Of a DNA stretch of 64,000 bases, positions 31,886 to 44,487 are shown piece by piece. The stretch comes from Gari tellinella (taxonomy: Eukaryota > Mollusca > Bivalvia > Cardiida > Psammobiidae): the NCBI GenBank assembly GCA_922989275.2, contig OV277869.1, forward strand, positions 42,764,189 through 42,828,188. The letters are read 5' to 3'. Both the position numbers and the translations under genes were made by a program. Below the pieces are notes generated by a model that was not told the DNA's origin, searched no databases, and saw only the letters and a program-made list of their open reading frames with translations. Each line of letters starts with the position of its first letter. Positions within the stretch are counted from its first letter, which is position 1.

Positions 31886-34139
31886 CGGTTAAGTGAACAG
31901 ATATATGCCTTAAATTTATTCTTCCACTGAAGACACTAGGATATATAGGAAATATTCTTTAAGGGGAATATTCATAACTGTACAATGTGAAAAAACTTTC
32001 TTCTTACAAGGAAAACAAAGCCGAGTTTATGGAGAAATGGGTTAATTTAGCATCTATAGGATGAAAAATTAAATTATGAAAACTGTTGTTGTACATTCTG
32101 CAACTTGACTGTAAACTACTGCTTGATTTTGAGGTAGATGTTTTTAACCTGTTAGAATTGCCTCGTATTCTTTCATGAAATTTCAAAGTTTATTAAAATT
32201 AAATACACTCACTCATTTTTGCTTTGTCTATTGCATCCCTTTGGTCTATAGAATTTATCATCTCCCTTTCATTGTCTAGTGTTTATTGCCTTCCCTGATT
32301 TGTATTTGTTAAATGTGGATTTGCTGCTTGACCAAAATACTGTTTAACCCTGCTTTTTATGCTTTTACCTTTTTCTTCCCAAAAGAAATATAGTTTCATT
32401 TTATACATACATAATTATATGCACTATAAGAAACTTTTTCTATATCCTAGCAGATGGAAGCTAAATTAACCTATAGCCTTTTCTAGTTTTCAAGACAGCT
32501 AGTTAACCACTTAAAACAGGTTGAAAGTAAAACAGAATGCACCTTTAGGTGCATTCTTCTTTACTTTCAGTCTGCTTTAAGCTATCATCTGCTAGGATAT
32601 AGAATATGTTTCTTCTGGTATATATTTATGACTGTATAAACTGGAACTATTTTCTTGAGTGAAGGAATACATTAAAGGATGTATTTATGGGTTAAATCAG
32701 GCGTTAGTATGGTTTGAACCCTTCCCCCATAGAACTGGCTTTCCACACCATTTTTCCTATAGAACTGCCTATAGGTCTACCAATATACTGATATAGGATC
32801 AAAGGAATACTTTCCTATATGCTTAAACGTCATGCCACAAATAGTCGCAAGTCAGATTATAAAATTTTCAATTATAATTTATTTCTCCATCTAATCCTGT
32901 CTTGTGCCATCTCTTTGGAAATGACTTGAAAAGAATCTTCGGAAATTAGATGGTTTTTTAAAGTTTTTACTTACGACTGTTTTTTTTGTACGGCATTTCT
33001 ATAGGAGCTTTTTTCTGCTTTATTTTCATCCTGTTTAAAAAACATGTCTTATACATTGAAAACTAATTAAATGTGTATTAGAGGTATATTAACTCCTTCA
33101 CCTCCTTGTTCATATCAAGTACAGTGGTTATTTGCAAACAGCTTGGATACTGATCAGATGCCAGGTAACTTGGGAGTCTGATCAGGATCCAAGCTATTTG
33201 ACATTCATTGGGATATTACTTGAGTTTTGAGAAAATAAAAACAGAGGACATGGCAATGAAGGGCTTAAAAGCCCACATACATTGAATATATTGGAATGAA
33301 TAACCAAGACACAAGTCCAGAATTCAGTATAAATTTCTTTATTATATAATTAGTTCATATGAATTTATATCTTTTTATTTTATATGAAAATACACGATAT
33401 TGCAGGCACATAATGTACAAAGTCACATTTTATGACAAAGTAAGTTTTCTGCTATCTCAGTAAATGATAAAGATGCCAGAGTGTGTTTGAAACTCTACCA
33501 CTAATGCTGTATGTTTTGATTTGACGTTGAACCTATTTTCAGCAAACTCTTCAAATGAAGATACATAAGAAGCCTGTAGAACAGATGACTGCTTAATGCA
33601 GGATGAAAGTAATGCAGAAAGCTCCTATAGGAGCTTTCTGCATTACTTTCATCCTGCACTAAGCTGGTATCTGAACACAGGATTTCTATGATCCCTCGTT
33701 GGATGATCACTGAGTACAAATTTAACACTAAATATGTCCAACAATGATTTATTATTGGTCCTGTTTGCGATTAATAGTCTGTTTCTGTTTTTTTAAAAAT
33801 ATTTTTTTTAAATTAGGATCTGTTTAACAGTTTAGATCCTGATGAGACGCCACATAATGTGGCATCTCATCCGGATCCAAAATATTTACAAAGGCAATAG
33901 CAATTTTGCTGCTAGGATGCAAAAAGTTGAACATATTGAATGCTGGAAACCAGTTAAAGTGAGTTTTGCAATTGATGTAGACCCAGATTATACGGTTACT
34001 TATGAGCCTTATGATAAATTTTCACGTTTTGCGTTGAAATTGAATGGATTCAGTTGTGTACTATAATGACGATTCTATGCATACAGTGAAAATAATATTA
34101 GGACATGCTAGCATCAGTTCCTCAATGATTATGTATTTA

Positions 34140-34379
34140 TTAACCCTTTACCTGATAGCCTTTTTATAGTATTGAAGATAGATGGCCACTTAAAGCAGGT
34201 TGAAAGTAAAGCAGAATGTGCCTTAAGGCGCATTCTGCTTTACTTTCAGCCTGCTTTAATATAGAAAAATATTCCCTATACTATACTTATATTCATGACT
34301 GATTAAACTGGAACTATTTTCTTCAGCGGAGGAATAAATCATACCCGCTAAAAGGCGCTTTTATGGGGGAAAGCGTTAA
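34140..34379. mobile_element. Family A MITE (inside duplication copy 1; again at 37663-37902)
   Basis: TTAACCCTTTACCTGATAG to GGGGGAAAGCGTTAA, hairpin 'AGCAGAATGTGCCTTAAGG CGCATTCTGCT'. Confidence 0.85.
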
Positions 34380-35077
34380 GTGAAAGGGAACAAGTTTCAT
34401 GATATTAAAATAAAATGTTACAGGCAGGTTGTAGTTTCAAATTGGATGACAGTTACAGAAAACCCCAGAACGAGCTTTCCGTTCAACTGTCATTCTGCTT
34501 TGAGCGCCTTACAGAAGTAACAAGTCCATTTTTGAGCAATCATAATATTGAAGGTTTGCTATAGACTGTATATAAGAACTGTGCAAGCCATAAGGGAATG
34601 TTTGCGTTGAATTTTGTGGGGCAATCTGGAATGCATTGTGCCATGTTGTGATGTTTGGAATGCTAGAAGCTAATGTGACTTTCAGGATTATGTTATTGAG
34701 AAATGTAGCAAAACATTTGCACAACAGTATCCAGCATTCAGATGTGTTTATAGTAAACAGTACAACCAGAGCACAGAACTGTCACTCAATAAAACAAACT
34801 TTGCAATCTCCAATGACAAATTTCTGCCGAATCCATTACTCCAAAGCCTGATTCTAGTATTGAAGACAGGTGGCCACTTAAAGCAGGTTGAAAATAAAGC
34901 AGACTGCACCTTAAGACACATTCTGCTTTACTTTTATGATTTATATTCATAACTATAAATTGGAGCTATTTTCTGAAGTGGATGAATAAATTTAAAGCGT
35001 GAAAAGGCATATCTATGGAGAAATGAGCCAGGACAAAGTTAATTAAGTTTCTGCATTAGATCTACTTTCATCCAGCA

Positions 35078-35326
35078 TTAACCCATTACCCAATAGCCAG
35101 TTTCTAGTTTTAAAGATATGTGACCACTAAAAGCAGGTTGAAAGTAAAGCAGAATGCGCCTTGAGGCGCATTCTGCTTTACTTTCAGCCAGCTTTAAGCT
35201 ATTATCTGCTAGAATATAGAAAACATTTATGATTTTTATTTTCGAAGGTATAAATTGGAACTATTTTCTTCAGCGTAGGAATAAATTAAATGCGCTAAAA
35301 GTCGCTTCTATGAGGTAAAGGGTTAA
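35078..35326. mobile_element. Family A MITE (inside duplication copy 1; again at 38601-38849)
   Basis: TTAACCCATTACCCAATAG to TGAGGTAAAGGGTTAA, hairpin 'AGCAGAATGCGCC TTGA GGCGCATTCTGCT'. Confidence 0.85.
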
Positions 35327-35415
35327 ACAACCACCTTTATATCAGACTGCAAAAATCATCTTAACACAGGGTTATGCTGTACTTTAAAGTCATGCAAAGT
35401 TAGAAAACTGGAACG

Positions 35416-38400
35416 GTGAACAGATATATGCCTTAAATTTATTCTTCCACTGAAGACACTAGGATATATAGGAAATATTCTTTAAGGGGAATATTCATAA
35501 CTGTACAATGTGAAAAAACTTTCTTCTTACAAGGAAAACAAAGCCGAGTTTATGGAGAAATGGGTTAATTTAGCATCTATAGGATGAAAAATTAAATTAT
35601 GAAAACTGTTGTTGTACATTCTGCAACTTGACTGTAAACTACTGCTTGATTTTGAGGTAGATGTTTTTAACCTGTTAGAATTGCCTCGTATTCTTTCATG
35701 AAATTTCAAAGTTTATTAAAATTAAATACACTCACTCATTTTTGCTTTGTCTATTGCATCCCTTTGGTCTATAGAATTTATCATCTCCCTTTCATTGTCT
35801 AGTGTTTATTGCCTTCCCTGATTTGTATTTGTTAAATGTGGATTTGCTGCTTGACCAAAATACTGTTTAACCCTGCTTTTTATGCTTTTACCTTTTTCTT
35901 CCCAAAAGAAATATAGTTTCATTTTATACATACATAATTATATGCACTATAAGAAACTTTTTCTATATCCTAGCAGATGGAAGCTAAATTAACCTATAGC
36001 CTTTTCTAGTTTTCAAGACAGCTAGTTAACCACTTAAAACAGGTTGAAAGTAAAACAGAATGCACCTTTAGGTGCATTCTTCTTTACTTTCAGTCTGCTT
36101 TAAGCTATCATCTGCTAGGATATAGAATATGTTTCTTCTGGTATATATTTATGACTGTATAAACTGGAACTATTTTCTTGAGTGAAGGAATACATTAAAG
36201 GATGTATTTATGGGTTAAATCAGGCGTTAGTATGGTTTGAACCCTTCCCCCATAGAACTGGCTTTCCACACCATTTTTCCTATAGAACTGCCTATAGGTC
36301 TACCAATATACTGATATAGGATCAAAGGAATACTTTCCTATATGCTTAAACGTCATGCCACAAATAGTCGCAAGTCAGATTATAAAATTTTCAATTATAA
36401 TTTATTTCTCCATCTAATCCTGTCTTGTGCCATCTCTTTGGAAATGACTTGAAAAGAATCTTCGGAAATTAGATGGTTTTTTAAAGTTTTTACTTACGAC
36501 TGTTTTTTTTGTACGGCATTTCTATAGGAGCTTTTTTCTGCTTTATTTTCATCCTGTTTAAAAAACATGTCTTATACATTGAAAACTAATTAAATGTGTA
36601 TTAGAGGTATATTAACTCCTTCACCTCCTTGTTCATATCAAGTACAGTGGTTATTTGCAAACAGCTTGGATACTGATCAGATGCCAGGTAACTTGGGAGT
36701 CTGATCAGGATCCAAGCTATTTGACATTCATTGGGATATTACTTGAGTTTTGAGAAAATAAAAACAGAGGACATGGCAATGAAGGGCTTAAAAGCCCACA
36801 TACATTGAATATATTGGAATGAATAACCAAGACACAAGTCCAGAATTCAGTATAAATTTCTTTATTATATAATTAGTTCATATGAATTTATATCTTTTTA
36901 TTTTATATGAAAATACACGATATTGCAGGCACATAATGTACAAAGTCACATTTTATGACAAAGTAAGTTTTCTGCTATCTCAGTAAATGATAAAGATGCC
37001 AGAGTGTGTTTGAAACTCTACCACTAATGCTGTATGTTTTGATTTGACGTTGAACCTATTTTCAGCAAACTCTTCAAATGAAGATACATAAGAAGCCTGT
37101 AGAACAGATGACTGCTTAATGCAGGATGAAAGTAATGCAGAAAGCTCCTATAGGAGCTTTCTGCATTACTTTCATCCTGCACTAAGCTGGTATCTGAACA
37201 CAGGATTTCTATGATCCCTCGTTGGATGATCACTGAGTACAAATTTAACACTAAATATGTCCAACAATGATTTATTATTGGTCCTGTTTGCGATTAATAG
37301 TCTGTTTCTGTTTTTTTAAAAATATTATTTTTAAATTAGGATCTGTTTAACAGTTTAGATCCTGATGAGACGCCACATAATGTGGCATCTCATCCGGATC
37401 CAAAATATTTACAAAGGCAATAGCAATTTTGCTGCTAGGATGCAAAAAGTTGAACATATTGAATGCTGGAAACCAGTTAAAGTGAGTTTTGCAATTGATG
37501 TAGACCCAGATTATACGGTTACTTATGAGCCTTATGATAAATTTTCACGTTTTGCGTTGAAATTGAATGGATTCAGTTGTGTACTATAATGACGATTCTA
37601 TGCATACAGTGAAAATAATATTAGGACATGCTAGCATCAGTTCCTCAATGATTATGTATTTATTAACCCTTTACCTGATAGCCTTTTTATAGTATTGAAG
37701 ATAGATGGCCACTTAAAGCAGGTTGAAAGTAAAGCAGAATGTGCCTTAAGGCGCATTCTGCTTTACTTTCAGCCTGCTTTAATATAGAAAAATATTCCCT
37801 ATACTATACTTATATTCATGACTGATTAAACTGGAACTATTTTCTTCAGCGGAGGAATAAATCATACCCGCTAAAAGGCGCTTTTATGGGGGAAAGCGTT
37901 AAGTGAAAGGGAACAAGTTTCATGATATTAAAATAAAATGTTACAGGCAGGTTGTAGTTTCAAATTGGATGACAGTTACAGAAAACCCCAGAACGAGCTT
38001 TCCGTTCAACTGTCATTCTGCTTTGAGCGCCTTACAGAAGTAACAAGTCCATTTTTGAGCAATCATAATATTGAAGGTTTGCTATAGACTGTATATAAGA
38101 ACTGTGCAAGCCATAAGGGAATGTTTGCGTTGAATTTTGTGGGGCAATCTGGAATGCATTGTGCCATGTTGTGATGTTTGGAATGCTAGAAGCTAATGTG
38201 ACTTTCAGGATTATGTTATTGAGAAATGTAGCAAAACATTTGCACAACAGTATCCAGCATTCAGATGTGTTTATAGTAAACAGTACAACCAGAGCACAGA
38301 ACTGTCACTCAATAAAACAAACTTTGCAATCTCCAATGACAAATTTCTGCCGAATCCATTACTCCAAAGCCTGATTCTAGTATTGAAGACAGGTGGCCAC

Positions 38401-38940
38401 TTAAAGCAGGTTGAAAATAAAGCAGACTGCACCTTAAGACACATTCTGCTTTACTTTTATGATTTATATTCATAACTATAAATTGGAGCTATTTTCTGAA
38501 GTGGATGAATAAATTTAAAGCGTGAAAAGGCATATCTATGGAGAAATGAGCCAGGACAAAGTTAATTAAGTTTCTGCATTAGATCTACTTTCATCCAGCA
38601 TTAACCCATTACCCAATAGCCAGTTTCTAGTTTTAAAGATATGTGACCACTAAAAGCAGGTTGAAAGTAAAGCAGAATGCGCCTTGAGGCGCATTCTGCT
38701 TTACTTTCAGCCAGCTTTAAGCTATTATCTGCTAGAATATAGAAAACATTTATGATTTTTATTTTCGAAGGTATAAATTGGAACTATTTTCTTCAGCGTA
38801 GGAATAAATTAAATGCGCTAAAAGTCGCTTCTATGAGGTAAAGGGTTAAACAACCACCTTTATATCAGACTGCAAAAATCATCTTAACACAGGGTTATGC
38901 TGTACTTTAAAGTCATGCAAAGTTAGAAAACTGGAACGGT
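35416..38940 (+). repeat. 3,523-bp tandem duplication, copy 2
   Basis: Same content as copy 1. It includes the corresponding family A MITEs at about 35989-36219, 37663-37902, 38348-38551 and 38601-38849. It ends at 'GGAACGGT', after which unique sequence starts. Confidence 0.95.
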
Positions 38941-39212
38941 AGACAAAAACTGATATAAATAAATATATTTCAAAATGAACATACACATAACTATATCATA
39001 CATGTATATATATGTTTTATTTCTTTGTAGTAAATATTTCTCTATGTAGTGCTACAGTACACTGGCCCGTGGTAGACACAATCCCTTTCAATTTGTAACA
39101 CAAAAACAGCACATTTCTATAGGGCTCTCTTATACATGTACATCTATCTAATATCCGCACATCATTTAACAATCAAACTTGTAATAAGTGGCCATATTTA
39201 CCCATGAAACTT

Positions 39213-39440
39213 TTAACCCATTACCCCATGGCCTGTTTCTAGATTTGGAAATAGGTGACCACTTAAAGCAGGTTGAAAGTAACGTTTTCTTTCAGCCTGC
39301 TTTATTTAAGCCAACACCTTCTAAAGTTTAGAAAATATTTTTTATCATAAATATTAATGACTGTATAAACTGCAAATATTTCCAGCAGTGGAGGAATAAG
39401 TTAATGGCATAAAAAGGCGTATTTATGGGGTAATGGATAA
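39213..39440. mobile_element. Family A MITE, hairpin reduced
   Basis: TTAACCCATTACCCCATGG to TTATGGGGTAATGGATAA; the hairpin shrank to 'GAAAGTAACGTTTTCTTTC'. Confidence 0.8.
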
Positions 39441-40987
39441 TTCCAGTTTCCAAAAAGGTCTAGTCCATTTTTGAATTGTGTTTTACAATTTATTGCACAA
39501 TCACAAACAGTGCAGAGCCTGATCAGAAGGTTCCTAATGAAACTCTCTGTTATAGGTCTACACTGTTTGCATAGGACAATACCTTGTGTAATCTTCAAAG
39601 GTACACTGTTTGAACATTATAAGTGTACTCATCACTGTGGCTCCATGGGGTATTTATTGTGGAATCTGCAGATTGGATTAAACACTGGTGGGAGTTTATA
39701 CAGCACAAAAGTAAAGCAATCCTCTCCTTTCTGCAGGGGATTTGTAGCTTTAGTTATGTCCTGCATTTAGCTAGCACCTGTATTTAGAGCCCTGCTTCTC
39801 AATAAAGTGTAACCGTTCACTTGACACAAGTTTGACTTATTGTTAAAAGACGTTCACCTTTAGTTAGAAAACTTTAAAGTCAGTTCTTTTTTAAGTTAAA
39901 ATGTGTTTTAAAAATAAAAGTTGCAGACAAATTCCAATACATGCATTTTCCATTATTACTGAGTTTAATGCCTCAAGATATTCCATTTATTTTCCTACAC
40001 ACTTTGTGTGTGTTTTATGGCAAAACTTTCTTTATATTCTTATATTGACCACACCCTAAATAAAGTCTTGCTACTACAATCTCTCTAAAGAAGGATTGTT
40101 TTCAGTATTTAAGGCAGGTGGCTACTTAAAAGTAAGATGACAGTAAAGCAGAAAGCTCCTACAGGAGAATTCTGCTTTACTGTCAATTTGCTTACAGTTA
40201 CCACCAGTTAAAAAGACTTCATTATTAGTGGTCACAGAGACTTCAACTGTTTATATAATTCATTTATTATATTGGGTAAAAAAATAATTTGATGCAAGTC
40301 AAACTTAGAAAAACATAAGAGCAATATAACAGGTGAAGAAACAAACAAATAAACGGGAAACTTTTGTAACAACTAACAGGTGTAATTGCACATAATATCA
40401 TACATGGTATTTTTAATATTTACAAATTACAAATTTAACAAGGCAAATATAAATTTCTTTGTAAATGTTTTTAATGTCTTGTCCACATTATTTGGTGGTT
40501 ATATTATATGTATAATTTCACTGTCTCTTAGTGTCACTGTATAAGAAATATTCGGAAATGTACGGTAATTGACAAATATTAGCAATTAGTGTAGACTGTT
40601 TATAATTACATGGTACAAAATGTATTTTATAAAGGTCTTCACAGTTTGCCGTCATATGTATTTAATATTGGACCATATAAAACACCTATTATAGAGAATG
40701 AACCAAACCACGAAAGATGAGTGGAAGGGTCAATGTAAAATACCCATGTATAAATGGGTTAAACCTACCAGTAACATGAACAGTTAGAATAGAAACAAGT
40801 GGTTGATTTAAATGATACTATAGCAGAACTAGTTTTCAGTTATTATTCATTGAATCTGAAGAAATGTAAGTGCAGCTGGATGCAAAATGATAGTAATGCA
40901 GAAAGCTCCTGTAAGGAGCTTTCTGCATTCCTACCATTCTGCATTAAGCTTCTGTATCTTCTACTGAATAGCCCCCTATACACAAGT
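39441..40987 (+). other. MITE fragments in AT-rich DNA
   Basis: Family C fragment (reverse) 39441-39620, family B-like hairpins at 40110-40200 and 40880-40950 ('AGAAAGCTCCTGTAAGGAGC'). Nothing else recognised; no splice-supported exon. Confidence 0.5.
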
Positions 40988-41238
40988 TTAACCCTTTTCC
41001 ACATAGAAGCGCCTTTTAGCACATTAAGTTTATTCCTTCACTGAAGAAAATAGTTCCAATTTATACAGTCATAAATATTTATCATGCAAAATATTTTCTA
41101 TATTCTAGCAGATGATAGCTTAAAGCAGGCTGAAAGTAAAGCAGAATGTGCTTAAAGCGCATTCTGCTTTACTTTCAACCTGCTTTAAGTGGACACCTAT
41201 ATTCAATACTAGATATTTGCTATGTGGGAAAGGGTTAA
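40988..41238. mobile_element. Family A MITE
   Basis: TTAACCCTTTTCCACATAG to TGTGGGAAAGGGTTAA, hairpin 'AAAGCAGAATGTGC TTAAA GCGCATTCTGCTTT'. Confidence 0.85.
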
Positions 41239-42064
41239 CATTTGACGTATTGTTTGTCATATACAAACTATTTGGAATTAAAACACATATATGGACAAGA
41301 GTACAAAGTTTTTGATTTTTATGGCTTATAATTTCTACAAAAATAATTTTCCCTACAATTTTATGCATAAAAGGAATACACTTGCTGCATAAATAATGAT
41401 AAACAAGAGCAATACAACTCGTAAAGCAACACTCATATATTGCAAACAATGCAGTTTGTTTGTACTACAGTTTATCAGGGTTATGATATTGTTATTTTAT
41501 GTCCCTTTAACAGTATTTCTATCACGACATTCTGCTAGGTGGTGGATTAGACCCCAGAAGCCATTTATGCAATGTTTCAGGCACAAATGTGCAACTGGGT
41601 ATATAAAGGGATGCCAGATTGATTGATTTGTTAAGATTTTACGTCGCTTTCAACAGTATTTCAGTCACATCGCGACGTCCAGCAAATTACAGGTGGAGGA
41701 AGAACCCAGAAGTCTTTCCAGGTGCCTCAGGTTTCAAGCAAAAAGACTGAACAATCTACATTGTTATATATATAAGAGTGTTGCTTTCTAATTACATAGC
41801 TCACATTTCGCTACACGTTTTAAAAAGAGACTGTTATATTAAAGTATGAAATTTCAACGGTGTTATTGTTACAACTTACCAAAACCAAACAAAGTTTAGG
41901 TAAGTCACTTTGGTGAATAAGATGAAATTGATAACATTTGGATTTAAAATGCAAAAACTCAGAAGAAATTAATTTTGTCATGAACTATGCAGCTATCTCT
42001 TTTGAAGGCTGCACATTGATTGTGTATAGAATAGCCAACAAACTTTTAAAACAAGTTTTAACCA
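41239..42064 (+). other. Unassigned DNA with a short diverged repeat pair
   Basis: Two diverged copies of one segment lie at 41490-41570 ('CAGTATTTCTATCACGACAT') and 41635-41750 ('CAGTATTTCAGTCACATCGC'), both followed by 'ACCCCAGAAG'/'ACCCAGAAGT'. They look like SINE-type remnants. No gene. Confidence 0.45.
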
Positions 42065-42519
42065 CAGTAAAACATCTCTATTATGACCACTTAACTCTTT
42101 GAACCCTAGTCCCGCATATAGGCGTGCTTTTCAAACAGTGTACATGTGAATAGTACACTTGTCCTATGCAAACAGTGAAGACCCAGATCAGAGGGCTCCG
42201 AAAGGAGCCCTCTGATCAGGGTCTTCACTGTTTGTCATAATGCCAAACATTGACAAAAACAACCCTTAAAAGTCAGAAATGGACTAGACTTAAATTGAAA
42301 CTGGATTTGTCCATTTAAAGTTTCAGGGAGGAAAGAGTTAAAAGAAGGCTAATTGATTACATTACAGATAGGTGATGGTTTAAAGCAAGGTGACAGAAAA
42401 ACAGAAAGCTCCTATAGGAGCTTTCTGTTTTACTGTCACCTTCTTTTAGGCAGTCACCTGTCATTAATACCTGATAATTAACAAAACTTTGTGGTCATAA
42501 TAAGAGAGGTTTTACTGAA
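42065..42519. mobile_element. Family B MITE split by a family C MITE
   Basis: 'CAGTAAAACATCTCTATTAT' to 'AAGAGAGGTTTTACTG' with hairpin 'CAGAAAGCTCCTATAGGAGC'. Family C sits at its 'GACCAC|TTAA' site. Confidence 0.85.
42091..42341. mobile_element. Family C MITE (nested)
   Basis: 251 bases TTAACTCTTTGAACCCTAG to GGAAAGAGTTAA; hairpin 'CAGAGGGCTCC GAAA GGAGCCCTCTG', nearly identical to 25053-25303. Confidence 0.9.
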
Positions 42520-42787
42520 TTAGTTTCAATATACACGTCTCTGAGTATGATCTTGAGTATAAATATATGAACTATGTCACAAGGAACAATGCAAACATTT
42601 TAGACTTAGATCCATCTCTGTACTAAACCTTACGAGTTTACAAACATTGTAGCAGATAATACACAATGCCAATAAACATTACTTCTAATGACTGTATAAT
42701 GAAATATGGCATTCCATCATGAAACAAATGGTTCTATAATTTGAATTCAAATATCAAAGTTTCAGTATTTTCTATCTTATGTCTCTG

Positions 42788-43032
42788 ACTATTTACTCCA
42801 TAGCCTGTTTCTAGTTTTGAAGACAGGTGACCACTAAAAGCAAGTTGAAATGACGGCAGAATGTGCCTTAAGGCTCATTGTACTATATTTTCAGCCTGCT
42901 TTTAGCTACCATCTGCTAGAAAATAGAAAATATTTCTTTTATTACATATTCATGACTGAATTGGAACTTTTTTCTTTAGTGAAAGAATTAATTAAAGGTG
43001 CAAATAGGCATAGCTATGAAGTAAAGGGTTAA
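42788..43032. mobile_element. Family A MITE
   Basis: 'TTTACTCCATAGCCTG' to 'TATGAAGTAAAGGGTTAA'; the hairpin is mutated ('GACGGCAGAATGTGCC'). Confidence 0.75.
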
Positions 43033-43931
43033 AACCCTATGTTGTTACAACTCATTAGATTAGTCTCTTCGAGATGATTCTAATGAGTAGTTGCAACAAA
43101 GAGTTTGGTGTAGGCATAAAGATTTCAAAAACTCCACTAATAGGGAGCTATATATGATTATGCTTTTATGGTAATAACATGATTTGTATACATGAAATAC
43201 CCACAGGTACAACCATATGACATACATTGTATTATATAATGATACATGTAGGTGTAGATGTGTGACGGTTTGGTACCTTATTGGTCTAGCAATGTTATTT
43301 GCCTGAAATTTGCATACAGCTTAATTCCAGATCAGATGACAAGCAACCCTGTATCTGATCTGAAATTCAAACTGTTTGATATATGTGTAATGCTGTCTCA
43401 TAATGCTAGGTCCTAGAATGGTACATTATGGTAATGGTACGCTTCAGTAATGGTATGTTTCATCCAATTAGCCGTAAAAAAGACTGAACCAAATGACATA
43501 AATTTGAATATAATAAGACATAATTAGTGACCTTCCTGTAAGAAATAATCATGCTTGAATATCAAACATGTAATATGACTTAATCCACCATGGTTGTTGT
43601 GTTGCTGATTGGGTGAGAAAAATGGCCATTTTACACACTAAGTCTGTCTTGTCTTTTGGCGTGATATGTTGGGCAAAGGCTGTTTGCCATAAAACCTCAA
43701 TGCATAGAACAGTCTTTTTACCCTTTCCTCCATAATGCTTGGTACAACTGTCCCTTATACCCAACTGAATTAGCATATGTAGTGCTTCTGCGTTTAAGAA
43801 TTTAACTGCTTAAAGCAAGATGATAGTAAAGCAGAAAGCTCCTTTAGGAGCTTTCTGCTTTACTGTCATCTTGCTTTAAGCTATCACCTGTATTTAACAC
43901 AATCGGTGAATCTTCATTTTGAATGCCTACA
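43033..43931 (+). other. Hairpin repeats, no gene
   Basis: Family G hairpin 43038-43100 ('ACTCATTAGATTAGTCTC'), a 'CCAGATCAGATGACAAGC' hairpin 43312-43380, and a family B-type hairpin 43801-43885 ('AGAAAGCTCCTTTAGGAGCT'). Confidence 0.6.
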
Positions 43932-44145
43932 TTAACCCTTAGCCTGCCACTCACGACTATAGCACCATATGCAAATAGCTTGGATCCGGATGAGACGCCG
44001 AGTAACTCGGCGTCTCATCCGTATCCAGGCTGTTTGACACTCGGACAACATTTTCAGCAATTTTGAGCAACTTTGAAGCACTTTGAAACTTGAAGCAGAC
44101 GAGAAATATAGCAGACGACAATTTATTTGGCGGGCTAAGGGTTAA
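43932..44145. mobile_element. Family D MITE
   Basis: 214 bases, TTAACCCTTAGCCTGCCAC to GCGGGCTAAGGGTTAA. Central palindrome 'GGATGAGACGCC GAGTAACTC GGCGTCTCATCC' flanked by 'CAAATAGCTTGGATCC' and 'GTATCCAGGCTGTTTG'. Confidence 0.9.
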
Positions 44146-44454
44146 GACAAGGCCGAGGTGGTGTGGTGTCCTAGAAGCTAATATGCTGAGAAAACAGGTA
44201 AAGACATCTTAAGACAGTTATATATGGAGAAAAGGAGTGAACAGAATGGTCCAAGCCTTTCGATATGCCACTAACACAAATGGAAGATAATTTTCGTGAT
44301 GTCATATAGAGAAATCCATAGTTTCTCAATTTTAATCACAGTCTGAACACATCATAGAAGTCTGGTCACATGACCAGCAGTATGTTCTATTTATATCACA
44401 ACTGCAGTAGCCCAGTCTAGTTGTGCTCTGAATCACACAAAGATTGGTTCCCGA

Positions 44455-44487
44455 TCACTTGTGCCAGTGGGTTGCCTTGACTGGTAC
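44455..44487 (-). CDS. Candidate terminal exon of the WH2 protein
   Basis: Acceptor ATATCCTCTTGCAG|GTACCA, then 10 codons and TGA. Joined in phase 0 to 52607 the protein ends 'LKKVPVKATHWHK'; the Val completes the LKKV of a WH2 motif. If the alternative donor at 52602 is used, another frame of the same exon gives a 22-residue ending. The intron would be 8.1 kb of MITE-rich DNA. RNA evidence would decide. Confidence 0.4.
   Translation of the reverse strand, partial: VPVKATHWHK

Larger units (their letters stand above)
31893..35415 (+). repeat. 3,523-bp tandem duplication, copy 1
   Basis: Repeats without gap at 35416-38938 (offset 3,523). The junctions share a 2-base 'GT'. The only difference I saw is T33804 versus A37327. 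The unit contains no recognised gene. It holds family A copies at about 32466-32696, 34140-34379, 34825-35028 and 35078-35326, hairpin repeats at 33128-33195, 33590-33665 and 33835-33882, and AT-rich filler. Confidence 0.95.

Noticed and set aside
32004..38374. Several 60-75 codon frames occurring twice 3,523 bases apart
   Set aside because: They repeat only because of the tandem duplication; they cross MITEs and show no coding signature.
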